A DNA stretch of 64,000 bases from Cryptomeria japonica (Eukaryota; Streptophyta; Pinopsida; Cupressales; Cupressaceae): NCBI RefSeq assembly GCF_030272615.1, contig NC_081413.1, positions 188,132,669-188,196,668 on the forward strand. Direction: 5' to 3'. The position numbers and the translations under genes were made by a program. Of the stretch, positions 11,691 to 24,334 are shown piece after piece. A model generated the notes under the pieces. That model had not been told where the DNA came from, made no database searches, and worked only from the letters and a program-made list of their open reading frames with translations. How positions within the stretch are numbered: position 1 is the stretch's first letter; each line of letters starts with the position of its first letter.

Positions 11691-14600
11691 AATAAAAACT
11701 TGCATGGCCTTATAATTCATGAGTTGAAGTTTGAGTTTAACATTTTGGAGGTAATTTTCTTAGACTATTCAATGCCCATTCTAACTAAGGTCAATCAAAA
11801 TTCAAGATAAACATGTGGTAAAGATGAGGATCTCGAGTTCATTGGTAGAGGACTCCACTTTTGATGGGAGAAAACCCTAGTATTCAGTTTGGTAAGCTCT
11901 AGTTGAAGGTGCAGTATGACAGCCACGTAGAAGGAGAACCATGACATGTTGCAAAATTAGAAGGGAAATTCTAACAAAGAGTAGCTATGTGTCTGGAGCA
12001 TTCAAAGCATTTCATGTCTGGGCTAGCTATCTTCTTTACTCTAGTCTAGGATTTCACATTTTTGAGAAAGCATGATTTGTATGGATGGTTTGTTTGTTTC
12101 AAATGAAGTATAGTCCAGCCTCCACCAAAATAACAATGACAGTAAGGACTAGTAGAGTAGTCTGTTAGAAGGTTTAGACATTGATAGTAGTGTCTAGGTT
12201 TTCCCCAATTCTTGAATAGCATTAATAGATAATCATAAGTATAGCAAGGAATAGATTGCTTAGAGCTTGTAATGAAGAAGGGTTTTGAATTAAAAAGACA
12301 ATGATAAGAGTTTTTTTACGGTTCAAAACACAAAGGCAATCACAATAGAAAATTACAAGTTATAGGGTTACATTGAGTAGGTTTGATTGATTATTGAAGA
12401 ATATATTGTGTTTCTCTATCAATAAATAAGAGGTCTCAAGAAGCTAAAGACAATGAAAATTAATTGATGGGCAACCTTTTGACTGTCAAGAAGTGATTGC
12501 CTCAGATGAAAGTAGTGATAAATGTCACTATCAACAAAAGAACAACCAATAAATGATAAATTTGCAGTGAGATCATAGTGCCTAAATCAGTCTAAAAGCT
12601 TATAAGGATCAGAACCAAGCCATATAAGCTTCAAGAACAATTTGAGAGCATCAAAGACATCTACCAGACATTAGAAATTGTCAAATCAATGACACATAGC
12701 AGCCTCATTACAGTCTTATGTTGTATTAAATAGCAAAAGCCAAGTCTAAGATAGTGTTAGAAGGTGTGTGAGAGCCTTCAACATGGATAGTTGATAGGTA
12801 TAACACTGAGAGAAGAAATATATGAGATTTGATGAATGACAGTGGCCAAAATCACAGTATTTCCATAGCCCATGAAGTTCTAGAAGATGTGCAAGGGCAG
12901 TTCATAGTGCAAGGTCATAGGTATTTAGTGTCATAATTATTTTCTTCACCCCCAGATCTTGATGAAAGATAAAAGGATGCCATGACACAAAGTGAAAAGT
13001 CTATAGCACTGATAAATAGGTTAGCATTATGTCATATGCATACAAGACATCATGAAGTAGATTTGACAGTAATAAAGTTGCAACAATCATCAACTCAAGC
13101 ATAATGAAGGCATGGACACTGAGCATGCAAAAATATAATTGATAAGAGTGGTGAAATGATTAATGTTGTATCACAATTTGATATCAAACTGTCTATGAAG
13201 ATGGTTGTTGAAAGGTTTAGTGTTGGTTTTAAAGGTGAAAATATTGCATGAGATCTACCACCATAAAGGAAATACAAAGCTACAAATAAGATAGTGACCA
13301 TTCAAAGATAAAGCTACAAATAACTATCAAAGAAACCATAGTCCAATGAAGAATCAATTTAGACAACAGGCCTAAGTGTAGTCTCGGATATTTGAAAATG
13401 TCATTATGGATAGTTAAGAAAAATAAATGCATTCATGATATTTGCACTCAACAAAAGAGAAGGGTTTGTATTCATCAAAGATTAGTTGAAACACTTGTGA
13501 GAGAGAGATCAATATGCATCAAGCCATAAATAAGATAATCACCATTACAAAGCACAATGAGTCAATAGGTGAATCTTCTCTTGTTGATAATCTCTAGTGA
13601 TGGTGTATAGGATCCCTATTCCAATCTCAATGTGCCAAAGCTTGATGAGAAGTCATGGATTAGAAGTTACAAATGCCTTAAATAGTTTTCTATTGAGAGA
13701 AGACATATATTCAAATCAAGACTCAAATCCACAATGGTAAGATACAAACAACGATGATAGTCAAGGAGTCATTCATTGTAGGGTTTTCATAAAATTTTAG
13801 AATATGGTATGAGCAGTCCAAAGAACTATGACACTTCACTGAAAGGAGCAGCATATCAGTCCTTATTGGCATCAAATTATACAAATGACAACTAGGGATG
13901 AAGCTACAGGAGACAATCACTATCTTAGTTTAAGACCCTAGAACAATATAGCCCCAATGGAGAAAGCAAAAATCAAAACATAGGAGAAGTCCTAGAATCC
14001 CACTAAAATCTTATTTGCAGTCGCAGAGTTGCAAGATCAAAAGCATATAATGGTAAAGATGACCTAGGGTTCTCTTTTTATTATTGAGACAATATTATGT
14101 GAATATGATAGTTTAGTAGTCCTCGAATGCATGTGAGTAGTCCCAATGAAGAAACAATACCATCAGGGTATTAGAATAATTTTTGAAACCTGCAATCATG
14201 TTAGATAAAACCTGCAATCATGTTAGACAAGTATTGAAAGTGTAATTCATAGAGCAACCATTTCAACTAGGTTTAGATAGCATATATTCATAACTATTTC
14301 AATTTTATGTGAACTACACAATATCTATGATGCATAATTGGAGTTAAACCATAATAGGGCTTGGATGAGAAACATGATAGGGCACCCAAAGCTATCCACA
14401 TGCTAAGCCCAAGAGTGGATATACCATCCCTCTTGGCCCCATGTGGTAGTCCGCCATCCATATGAGGTGGTGTGCTTAGTGGGTAAACTTGTACCTGCCC
14501 TCCCTATCCATGCTACCTTATCCACCCTTCTATGATTGAGACCCCTTTAATCACAATGGTAGAGGTAGATGGGGAAACCACAATTACATTATGTAGGATC

Positions 14601-15232
14601 TCCTACCCTATCTCGTTGAATTCATTCCTACACCAAGTGACTATGAACAAAAGCATAGGTATTTAACAACAATGACATGGTCCATGGACTAGTGATCCTC
14701 CTCTTGATACTCCATCTACAAATGAGAACATCTCTTGTACACGTTGCTACTTCAGAATTAAAAGTTGCTTCTTCTAGAACTTTCCATGATTCTTTGCAAT
14801 AGGATTATATGTCTTCTAGATTCACCCCACTAGGACACATTCATATCAAGCATCTTTACTTTTTTGAAAAGTAGACCACATTTCAGATCTAGATGACACC
14901 ATAATGACTTTGATTTCCTCTTGCAAGATATTCCTCCATCATGTATTGCTTCATCGAAGTTCAAATTTGCTTCTTCAAGGGCTCTCAATGATTCTCTATA
15001 TAGAATTCTTCGTGTCTATGAGATCCACTTCATTGGGAGGCCTACTTAAACATTTCACATCTATTTGTGAACTCTCACCTTTCAAACATTTCACATCTCA
15101 TAATTGAGCTTCGCTTTGTTTCGAGAATAGTTTAATATTCTCTACTTAACAGGGCCAACCATGTGAAGGTGGAAGCTCATTTGGCCCCTTCTCCCCCCCC
15201 TAACATCACTCTAAATTCCCCGTTAACATCTA
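11691..15232. other. CACTA left interior, no gene recognised
   Basis: About 3.5 kb with no convincing frame on either strand. At 14750-14870 and 14940-15060 two stretches resemble each other loosely (for example GTTGCTTCTTCTAGAACTTTCCATGATTCT and TTTGCTTCTTCAAGGGCTCTCAATGATTCT share most bases), an old local duplication. Nothing else stands out. Confidence 0.5.
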
Positions 15233-15440
15233 ACATTCATTCATTCTTTCATTCATTCTTTCATCCATTATTAAAATATAACATTCATTCATTATCACAT
15301 AACGTTCATTAACACATAAAATTCATTAACTTTCATTAAAATGCAACATTCATCAACAATCATCAACACATATCATTCATGAACATTCATTAGCACATAA
15401 TTACATTCATTACACATAAAAATCAGTCATTATCAAATAA
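15233..15440. repeat. ATTCATTAACACATAA-type degenerate tandem repeat
   Basis: Variants of ATTCATTCATT and CATTCATTAACACATAA follow each other for about 200 bases just downstream (minus sense) of the transposase gene's last exon. Confidence 0.7.
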
Positions 15441-15551
15441 GGTAGATTACAATCATTTCTTTTTTTATTTTTTCTTTGAAGCTATGAAAAGACTAAGTGG
15501 AACATCGGTTTCTTCATCATTTCCCCCATCTCCGGATGTTATGCCCTCTTC

Positions 15552-17704
15552 TCATGCTCTTGATGTATGCCTAGTCCTATACAAAGGACAAGGATGCTGA
15601 ACCAAAGGGGGGTCCTCTGCAATAACAAAGAATTGGGTTAAATTCAAAACATTTTTTTATTATTGTTACAAGTATTTCATTAATTTAAAGAACACAACCG
15701 TTACACTCTTTACCTGATGGGGCCACATCATCGTCCACATCATTTTGTCTAGCCTCGACCTCAACATGCTGAGCACCCTCTAGATCCTCTGGAGTTGAAA
15801 TACGAAATGTTACATTAATCAATACACCAATTGAAATTAAATTTGTGTAAAGGAATAATAGTGGTCCTCTTTACCTAATTGGGGAACATCACGTTCCTGA
15901 TGTTGTCTACCCGGATCATGCTCCACTTGGTCACCACCGCCTACATGCTCTAAAATATTAACAATAAAGGTTACATTAATTACTACACTAATTTTCAATT
16001 TAAGATGTTTAATTGTATTAATAATTACATAAAAAAATTTGAATAGCAAATGAATACCTCCACTACTAGGATGCACATCCGGACCTTCATGTACAAGTTT
16101 TGTTCCACGATTATCATGTTGCATTCCAATGTCACGCGCAGTGTTATCATTGCTTGCTTATTTAAAAAAAATATAGTCACTTTATGTTGAAACTTAACAT
16201 ACATGGTCACACCATTCCATAACTCCAGCAACTCGTCGATAAGAGGCTCAATATATACATTCATATCTTTAACTTGTTACTTGCCTAGTGGAATGAACAA
16301 AAACATTACATAATTATTATGACCATTTTACTGCAATATTTATAATTAAATGTAGATGAGTATTAAATGATAAAATACCTGGAACAATCATTGCCAACAT
16401 TATGTGCTCCCTCTTTATTGACATCCATGGAGGAATATTATTGTTGATAACAAAAATAGGCCACACCAAGTAAATAGATCTCAACTCTCCAAATGGATTG
16501 ACACCATCCGCTGCCAATGAAAGCCTGAGATTACGAGGTTCTTCTTTAAAGTGTGGCCACTTTTCCTCTATGTCCATAAATACTGAACCATCCGCAGGCA
16601 TTCGAATAATGTCATCTCAACTTCTATTGTGTGCATGGTAATCCATAAATTGTGCCAAGCTAGTGCACCTGAATAATCGTTGCATACGTGGAATAATGGG
16701 AATATAACAAAGAACCTTGCTAGGCGCCCTTTTTGTAATTTGATCTGTTCGATATCTACTGATATGACATTCAGGGCATTCTGTTCCAAATTCATGTTGT
16801 TTATGATATATAATATGATCATTGGGACAAGCATCTATTGTTTGATACTCCATTCCAATATCTTTCATAATGGCAGATAATTCTCGGTATGAGCGAGGTA
16901 GAATATTTGATGGTGGTAAGAAAAACTCACCTATCAATCTACAGCAAAAAAAAGTTTGAGGTGTTAATATAAATAATATTAATGGTACATGATTCACCAT
17001 TTATTAACTATAATGACATGTATGACACACCTTAACATACGTGAGATTGTTATGTTGGATAAACCATTCATAACCTTCAAGTTCACCAACAACAATACAA
17101 TAGAGAGAAGAGTTGTTTGGGAGCCTTTGTAAAGGGGCTCATATGCCTTCTCAAGAAGAGGTAAATCATGAACATCAAGGTCATCCTGATCATCATGATC
17201 ACCTGTGCCAGTACTAAATGTGTCATGGATCAATGTATTTGTACCATCATCTTCAATTGTGTTTTCTGGTGCATGATCATCATCTTCCATGGGATCATTA
17301 TCTTCAGCTTCGATATTCACACCTCCATGTTCGTCCACTTTGAAAACCATATTCTCAGGGTTTTGTTGATCCATACCATGTGCTCTAGGGTGCTCCACCT
17401 ATATAAAATTGATATACATAAATAAATCGTGATCATGATCTCATTATCAAGTGATTTCTTATGTATATAAATTGTTAAAATGATATAATGAACAACTTAC
17501 CAGTGGATGATAATCATGTCCCCCTTCAATGTGACCATGTTTCCTACAATATTTCTTAGCTTTTTTTATTAGAAGTCTTCTAGTCTTTAAGCCCTTACAA
17601 ATTTTGTAGGGACAATAACATTTCCCATCACCTTTTCTTTTCAAGTTAGACCATAATCTAGCAATTGTCTCCTTATTTTGTTCTTCACTGATATTATCTG
17701 ACAT
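15552..17704 (-). pseudogene. CACTA transposase (TNP2 type), spliced, with an unusual C-terminus
   Basis: Eight exons with GT-AG borders keep one phase: 17704-17501, 17398-17031, 16938-16379, 16266-16203, 16152-16058, 15949-15875, 15788-15714, 15616-15552 (about 501 residues plus TGA). Exon 1 starts MSDNISEE and has a Cys/His-rich transposase-associated segment; exon 2 is acidic; exon 3 carries the family core (PRSYRELSAIMKDIGM, CPNDHIIYHKQ, CPECHISRYR, IPRMQRLF, LRLSLAADGVNPFG, VWPIFVINNNIPPW); exon 4 reads NVYIEPLIDELLELW. Normal family members continue for several hundred more residues. Here exon 4 runs in phase into short acidic exons of no known family, so the later core is missing. One TGA (16617-16619) interrupts exon 3. 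The 50-bp intron 16153-16202 is short for a plant, so that join is the least certain. Confidence 0.75.
15714..15949 (-). repeat. Pair of equal 75-bp exons in the CACTA gene
   Basis: Exons 15949-15875 and 15788-15714 are both exactly 75 bp, both flanked by phase-1 introns, both start by completing a Glu codon and end with a Gly codon split by the donor GTAAAG. Their upstream introns share ATTAATGTAAC before the acceptor. The peptides are alike in plan (HV, a run of E/Q/D, a DV near the end). Confidence 0.65.
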
Positions 17705-18607
17705 GGTCTTTCTTCACAGGCAAAAAAATCAGGCTATGGAAACTTCAGTGCAAAAGCTTCACAAAAATTGCAAATCGAACCAAAACCACTGAACTTAATA
17801 GAGAACGTATTTAATGTAGCTGATTGTGTGAATTTCTGAGCATTGTGTCTGCAAATTCTTACTAAAAGTTTGCCTGTTGCAGACTTTCTGAGAGACATTT
17901 TTCAGTATTCTAAGCAAAGCATTTATTTTAACATACACTTATTCATCCACATTGCAGGGATAACAATACAAGGCTCACATATTGGTCTAAGAGGATGCCA
18001 TGGTCTCACAAAGTAACCAAGAACCATATAAAATGATGGTCTTGAATCCACACACAACTAGGGAGGATCCATATGATTATGTATGACTTCCCCCTTGTTT
18101 GTTTAATGGGATTAGCCAGCTCCAAGACATAGCCATCAATAATCACTAAGAATGTACAAGTGGATCGTAGCTACCCATACAACAAACACTTACCCCTATC
18201 CTCAAATTTTACCAATGTTTGATTCCTTATATACACTCATCCAAGGTTATCTATGTCGATCTTGGTGAGGAATCACATCACAACAAAGAAGGCAACATTT
18301 AAAAATAGCAAGAGTTTCACTAAACTACCAAAGATCATAAATATTGAAAGAAAGAAAAAATAGTAACAATAATAAGTCAAATAAATGTGTTCAATTCCAA
18401 TAGCAAATCAAACATAGCCACAATAACTACACAATAGAGAAAACTCACAATAGTGATTAAACTAATTCAAACAAGATAAAATAAAATTGTTGGCCCATGC
18501 AACAAAGATGAGAGATCATCAATAATTGAAGGAAACTTCACAATCCTTAAAAGTACACATTACATAACTATACGACTAGAAATTGTGGCTAAATAGAGTG
18601 AAGATTC

Positions 18608-18915
18608 ATCATGACTCCAATAATAGTCCATCATGTGTGCATTTGTGGTATGAACACAAAAACTCCCACACGGCATGGCCATGTACCTAATGGAGAAGAC
18701 ATGCCTAGGCTACATGCCCAAAAAACATGACTATAATAATAGTCCCTCATGCACGCATTTGTGGCCTGCACACTACAAATCCTAACATATCATGGCAATA
18801 CACCTCATAGAGAAGACACACCTAGGGCTACATTGCACATAGCAACGTGCCTCACAAAGAAGACATGCATAGGGCACATGCCACATAGCAATGTGTCTTA
18901 TGGAAAAATGTGCAT
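18608..18915. repeat. ~118-bp degenerate tandem repeat
   Basis: CATGACTCCAATAATAGTCC at 18608 recurs as CATGACTATAATAATAGTCC about 118 bases later at 18726, each followed by a CATTTGTGG block; a third partial set (GAAGACA, CATAGCAA, GTGCC) follows to about 18915. Confidence 0.65.
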
Positions 18916-20024
18916 GCATGTCTCACACCAAAGCTATATGTATACATCATGAGGCACATTCATATGTTATCAAACACAACCTATTGTATCTAACATGAGT
19001 TCCTCTCTACATGTGTGCAAATCTTCCAACACTAATCGCCACTAAGAAGGAATAATATAAAATGCATCTTCAAATATTTGTGTGTGTGTGTGGAATTGTG
19101 TCTTTGAACCCAAATCGCTACCATCAACAACATGTAACCATCACCTACACTATATCAAAACATAAGTATGGTGTAACATCATATCTATTTGCATAATGTC
19201 AAAACACATGCAAACATGAAAATCATCATAGCATGACAAAAATCAATCTCCACATGTTGGAACAAAGATATAAATAAGATAATAGGGTAAGAGGAAACCC
19301 GTACCAAGAACCACATACCAACTATCAGCAATGCCATCAAGATAAATGTAGGATAGGATAGCACTATGAGCCATCCAATGGTCCATTCTATGAGGAGAAC
19401 TAGGGGATACTATCTTTGAAAGGTGTGGTCAATAGAGATAATCCCTACTAATGCCACGATATGTCACCATAGCTTCTTGAGTTTTCCATTCTTCTACTTA
19501 ACACCACATTTATGGAGTTCCTCAACAGCGAGGTTGGTTCTCAATAGGATGCACAAACATGTAAACACACAAGCATGGTTTCATCATACTTGTACAACAA
19601 TACAAATTCATTTTTCTAGTTAATTACTTAGTGTAAAAATAACTCCATTACATAACATAGGGCAATAATCACCATTAGTTTTCAAATAAACTGCCCAAAC
19701 ATCAATTGGAGTTACCCTTTGTAAGGTACAAACATAATTTATTTATAACTTCAAAATTAAAATAATCACAATACATTCAAATAAGTTCAATAGTGCATGG
19801 AAATAGACAACATGATCCATAATTAAACCCATAAATTACCCTAATTGGATATGCTAATAAAATGGTGTCTCAAATAATAGAGATTATGTTGGACCTATAA
19901 TAGAGATCTGGACTTTGTTTCATCATACACAAGCATGGTTTCATCATACTTGTATCCAAATACACCATCCATAGATAGGTACTCAGTACCACAATCTCAT
20001 GGGTACCCTTTTAGCGGAATTTAC

Positions 20025-20285
20025 CCTATATTTAGGTGAATCTACCCTTGTATCATTCCTCGATCTAGTATGTCATTCCACCAATCAATAATTTTTCCAT
20101 ATTCTTGGGAGAATACACTATCCCTTAGGTGAATATGCCATATCCTTAAATGAATCCTCCTTGTCATCATCCTAAGTCCTCTTTTTGTTAAGTCTTATCC
20201 CTTCATCTTTAGGAAAATCCACCTATCATTATGTGAATCTACTTTCTCTTAGGTGAATCTATTTAATCCAATTCACCCACTCTCA
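20025..20285. repeat. AGGTGAATCTA short repeats
   Basis: TTAGGTGAATCTACC, TTAGGTGAATATGCC, TTAAATGAATCC, TATGTGAATCTAC and TTAGGTGAATCTATT in the same orientation. Confidence 0.55.
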
Positions 20286-20787
20286 CAATCACAACCTATT
20301 TAATCCTATTCCCCATATTCCCCTCCTCAATAACCTCTAAAAATGGAATCACCAACCTCTACCCTAAACCTCATACTACTAATCTCCCTCATTCCCCTCG
20401 CATGCACATCCTCTCCTCCCTCCTCGGCCCTCACCCTAACTCTAAGGCGCAGACCCAACTCAAACACCACACACAATCCCGATATCCACCCACCCCTGGT
20501 TTCCTCATCCGGTATCTAGTTTCTATCTATCCTCGAGTAATGGTTTACCCACCTTCCTATTCATGGATTAGCGATTTCGGCTTCCATCCATATATGGAAT
20601 GGCAAGTTTCTCGATTTTGGTTGTACAGCTATCAAACTATAGGTAGGGTGGGATAGCAATAGTTCCAGGAAGTAATAGTTGGTTGGACACCTAAACCCGA
20701 AGACACAACAACCAATTCCAATCATGGGGTAGCATCAAAGCATAATCGAAGGGGGTTTTAATCACAAAATGGGGTAGCATACACACG

Positions 20788-20877
20788 GCATGTGAACTAT
20801 ATGACGGAATACCTCAAAGAGATGTCATTTCATGGAATTTTAAGATTGCAGGATATGCACAAAATGGATTAATTTGA
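20788..20877 (+). pseudogene. PPR-protein fragment captured in the CACTA right arm
   Basis: The frame from 20788 to a TGA at 20875-20877 reads ACELYDGIPQRDVISWNF and continues KIAGYAQNG. That is a plant PPR repeat of the PLS type (compare the family pattern A-x-x-L-F-D-x-M-P-x-R-D-V-V-S-W-N-x-x-I-x-G-Y-A-Q-N-G). PPR proteins bind organelle RNA. Only about one repeat is readable; no start or second repeat was found. CACTA elements are known to pick up host gene pieces, and capture is the simplest reading. Confidence 0.7.
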
Positions 20878-20934
20878 AAAAAAAACCAGTTGCGAAAAAA
20901 AATTAGTTGCCTTCATTGAAAAACAAAGAGTTCT

Positions 20935-21124
20935 TACCTTGCTTGTGCAGAGATCGCTCCGACGGGGGGGGGGGGGGCAGGGAGGCAAGACGGCTTCGGT
21001 TTGCTTTCAAAATGAAAATGCCTTGTGTTTTTTTTTTTAAATAAAATGCCCGAGGTCGTCGGAATTTCGACGAACATGGGCATTTTTTTTTTAAAAAAAC
21101 AAATTTTCACACAATGCTCCTTGT
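20935..21124. repeat. CACTA right subterminal region
   Basis: Contains a run of 14 G (20964-20977), a palindrome at 21043-21086 (outer arms AAAATGCCC and GGGCATTTT, inner arms TCGTCG and CGACGA) and GTCGGAATT-type sites matching the left end. Confidence 0.65.
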
Positions 21125-21155
21125 CCGTCGGAATTTGACCCCAAATGTATTAGTG
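21125..21155 (-). repeat. CACTA right terminal inverted repeat
   Basis: Read on the minus strand it begins CACTAATACATTTGGGG and ends TTCCGACGG, matching the left repeat. Followed by AGA at 21156-21158. Confidence 0.9.
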
Positions 21156-21158
21156 AGA

Positions 21159-23035
21159 TTAGTTTGTTCTGTTTGTAATTTAGTTAGAAAACTTGAACAT
21201 GTGGGACTAAAATGAACATGTGTCTTATGTGTTTGATGCAGTTGCACACTTAGTGTTTGGAGGTGGACCCACCATTGCACTCAAGTATCCTCTCCCCTTG
21301 CCTTTGCGGATCTTGGGTGTAAGAGAAAGAGTGATCAACAATGCCCTTATTTTATTTTTATAGTAGAGGGGTATTTCTTGACTGGGGATTTCATCACCCC
21401 ACAAGGATACTTCAAATTGGGACACGTCGGGTATATCAACTCTCCAGGTGTGATCTCGAGTGGGTTTTTTTGAGATGCTATATAAATAAGTTGGTCAGGT
21501 GGCTGAGGTGCAGAGTGAATTCGATGTATGTGGGGGCCCTCCCTACACCAATAAGCTTAGTTAGAGCCTTGAGTGGATTTCTTCGAGAATCCATCATTGG
21601 ATTGGTGATCCCTCAGAAACTACAGTAGACAACAATTTTAGTAGCCAAAATCCTACATTTGATAGTGCAGGGGATGAGATTGTACCCCGAAGTTACCTCT
21701 CATGTACCCGCTCAAGATGAGATAGGAATTCCCCATATCATAGATCCTCAGATCTTTGGGGGTAAGAGAATCTAGTATGCTCAAGAAGTGAGTGCATTGT
21801 AAGGGGGAGCTAGTGCTACCAGAATCTCTATATGTCTGCCTGAGTGAGGTATCGCTTGTGCGAGAGGTCTATCAAGTGGTTTCCACTTTCGAGGCTTAGG
21901 TCGTATTTTTTAAAAGTGTGTCTTCATTTTGTGCAAAACCTGTAAAAAATTGTTTGGGCTAATCTAGGCCCCCTATCACTTTTATGTTCAATCTTTGAAG
22001 CGTTGCACTTGGCCAATGTGTATACTTTTCTTGATGTATTCTTACCAAGGATAGTTAACAATCACCAACCTCCAAACATTTTTCCCAAACATTTGACAAC
22101 CATCCATATTTGCATAAACCCCAAATAATTTTTCCAATCTGTTAATTACCTTCATGCCCACCTCAATCAAGCATCCCAAGAGGTCAATCCACCATCAGGT
22201 CAAGAAGAAGAAGCCTAGTTTGAAGCAAACCCTCAAGCGTAGCAAGTTCCTATATATCAATCGTAAACTCTTGTTGAAACATAGAACCTTTTTACATCAC
22301 TTTCATGGTGGTTGCAACAATGAGTTTGATGAAGAATCTCTAAGGGAGCGTGCTTCCCAACAAAGGTAAGGCCTTTCACAATCCATTAATAGGAGTGGTC
22401 ATATCAACTTTCCTACTTGCCTGAGAATCCCATCTCCTATTGAGTCATCCTAGGGTGACCTTTCCTCTCACCATTCTTTCTTTTCTATAACCAATTTCCT
22501 TTGCTCACACATTCATCATCCAATCATCTTCTAAGGACTTAGCATAATCAAATCCAATAAATTCCTATCCCCAATCAAACAATCATTTCTATCCCAATCA
22601 ATCAATCAAACCAACCTCATCCAAAGGTTCACGTCTTTGTGAAAGTTTAATTTAGACCTTATCTTAAATTAATCATTATTTGGCTTTTCTGCTTGGGAAA
22701 GAATCTACTGCAAGTGCCCTTGCTTAATCATTTGGGTTGATCAAAACCCTAATCCTTTGGCCTTATTTTACTTGGGAACACAAGTTTGTCCCATGTAAGA
22801 CAAGGTCTAATCAATTGATCCTAACCCTAAGGTATAAATTACACTTAACCTAGTTGTCACCTCGTTTGTGATTCACATCTATTCCACATCTTTCAAGGTG
22901 TCATCCTTGTTTTGATCAAAAGGCCCCATCCAAATCAATTTCAATCTGAATCAAATCAACATCAAAATTTCCTAAGTACAACCCCCATCCCTTCTCACCT
23001 AAATCTCACATCAACTTTCACCTCCAAGGTCACCC
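21159..23035 (+). other. Tat-3 leader, second part
   Basis: Sequence between the CACTA and gag. Two overlapping frames between about 21230 and 21800 are partly open; neither matches a protein I recognise. One has PHKDTSNWDTSGISTL and VGQVAEVQSEFD and is broken by six or so stops; the other is open at 21341-21628. A decayed extra frame ahead of gag is possible. The rest (21900-23035) shows only C/A-rich leader sequence. Confidence 0.45.
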
Positions 23036-23309
23036 GTGTATGGTCTTAACTCATGCTCAGAAGGCAAAAATGGCAGCCGAAGATTTTGGAATGCCCGATA
23101 CAATCAAGATCTACCATAGCAAGAGGAACAATTTGTTGATCAGTCCGACCTCTCTCTATGTGTCCAAACATTCATGAATGACCCTTATAACCAAGACATG
23201 ATGGAGAAGTTCATCAAACATGATGCCGATAGAATTTTAGCCAAACTCATCGCCTAAGGGGCACGCTTGCCCCCTGACTTTGATAGATCCATCCTTGATA
23301 GGTTGTTGA
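23036..23309 (+). pseudogene. Tat-3 gag, N-terminal part
   Basis: Gag forms the particle. The frame reads EEQFVDQSDLSL, FMNDPYNQDMMEKFIKHD, GARLPPDFDRSILDRLL, similar in plan to the Tat-2 gag N-terminus (LAKQGTKLPIDYDIETL). It has TAG at 23117 and TAA at 23255; the latter stands where Tat-2 has Gln, so a CAA-to-TAA change. The start codon could not be fixed. The frame is cut at 23309 by the Tat-2 LTR and resumes at 48508. Confidence 0.75.
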
Positions 23310-24334
23310 TGTGTGTGTGAAAAGTGGATCATATCTATATCTGGAATACACAACACTTCAATTAATTCATTAGATGTATGATCAGTAAATCAATAATCAA
23401 TAATGAAAAATAAACCATTGCAAAGCGACCTATTGCCTTCTAGTAGATGTGAGTTTAGTCTTGCTCTCAGATTTCATATGCAATACCAGTGACTAGATGA
23501 CATCTAAATGAAGGGTTTAAACTATATGACCATGAAATTGAGCTAAATGAATGCAAGATTTAAGCTAGATAAATGCAAGATTTAATCTAAGATGATTTAA
23601 GCAATATTAAGCTAGATGATTTAACAAGGATGCAATAACTAATATGTAAATATCTGAATGCACAAATCTAAATGAACCTAGAGCAAACACAACATGATAA
23701 CAATATATTCTCCAGGATCCTTGAATGAGAGATGAGAGCCTGAATTTATAGAAAATTCAGAAAGAAACCAACGGCTGAGATTGAATGATGATGAGTGGTC
23801 AAGATTTTCCAAGAGGAAGCACAATCCAGGTGAATTGATGTAATTGGCTGCTTTTCTCAGTTTTAAAGGAATTTGAACTAAAATTAAGATAAAATCAGAA
23901 AAAACTAATTTATTCTCTATTTCATTCAATTTTGATATTTAAATGTTTTAATTGCTTTCTCTGATTATTCTTCGATTTTTAATTTGATTTTCAAGATTAT
24001 CTCCATTTGATTTCTTTTCTCAATTTTAAATTCTTTTTGTCAAATAATTCCTTTTTTGATGATTTAATAAAAAATTGATTTATTTAATTAAATATGCTAG
24101 GATATTCAATAAAATAAATAGGATAATTGTTTAAAAATGATTTACTTGGAATGGTCAATTAATTAAATAAATATTTAATTAATTCAAAGTGATTAATTTT
24201 CCATGTGACATTTGATGATTTAAGAAATTAATTGTGTGCTCAAGATTAATTTTAATTGCCTTTGGTTAGGACCTTGGTGACAAAATCGAGACTAGGGGGC
24301 CTATGGTTTAGATGACCATTTTTAAGGTATCACA
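23310..24334 (-). repeat. Tat-2 3' LTR
   Basis: On the minus strand it runs TGTGATACC to CACACACA. It closely matches 47505-48507 apart from scattered substitutions and small gaps. TATAAA on the minus strand at 23745-23750 in the context TCTATAAATTCAGG. The 83-codon frame inside is duplicated in the other LTR only because the LTRs are copies. Confidence 0.9.

Larger units (their letters stand above)
17705..20787. other. CACTA right interior, no gene recognised
   Basis: Non-coding between the transposase start and the PPR fragment. It contains a repeat block at 18608-18915, a CATACACAAGCATGG duplicate pair (about 19570 and 19925) and AGGTGAATCTA-type repeats at 20025-20285. The promoter of the transposase gene should lie just right of 17704 but no clear TATA box was seen. 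Confidence 0.55.
11103..21155 (-). mobile_element. CACTA DNA transposon, 10,053 bp
   Basis: Both ends carry the CACTA terminal inverted repeat: CACTAGTACATTCAGG at 11103 and, on the other strand, CACTAATACATTTGGGG ending at 21155. The flanks are identical 3-bp duplications, AGA at 11100-11102 and 21156-21158, the hallmark of this superfamily. Inside are subterminal GTCGGAATT-type repeats, a TNP2-type transposase gene on the minus strand (15552-17704), and a PPR fragment near the right end. Strand is given by the transposase. It sits in the Tat-3 leader. Confidence 0.92.

Noticed and set aside
14390-14640. Possible SINE or captured gene exon in the CACTA left interior
   Set aside because: No A and B boxes, poly-A tail or protein likeness could be pointed to.
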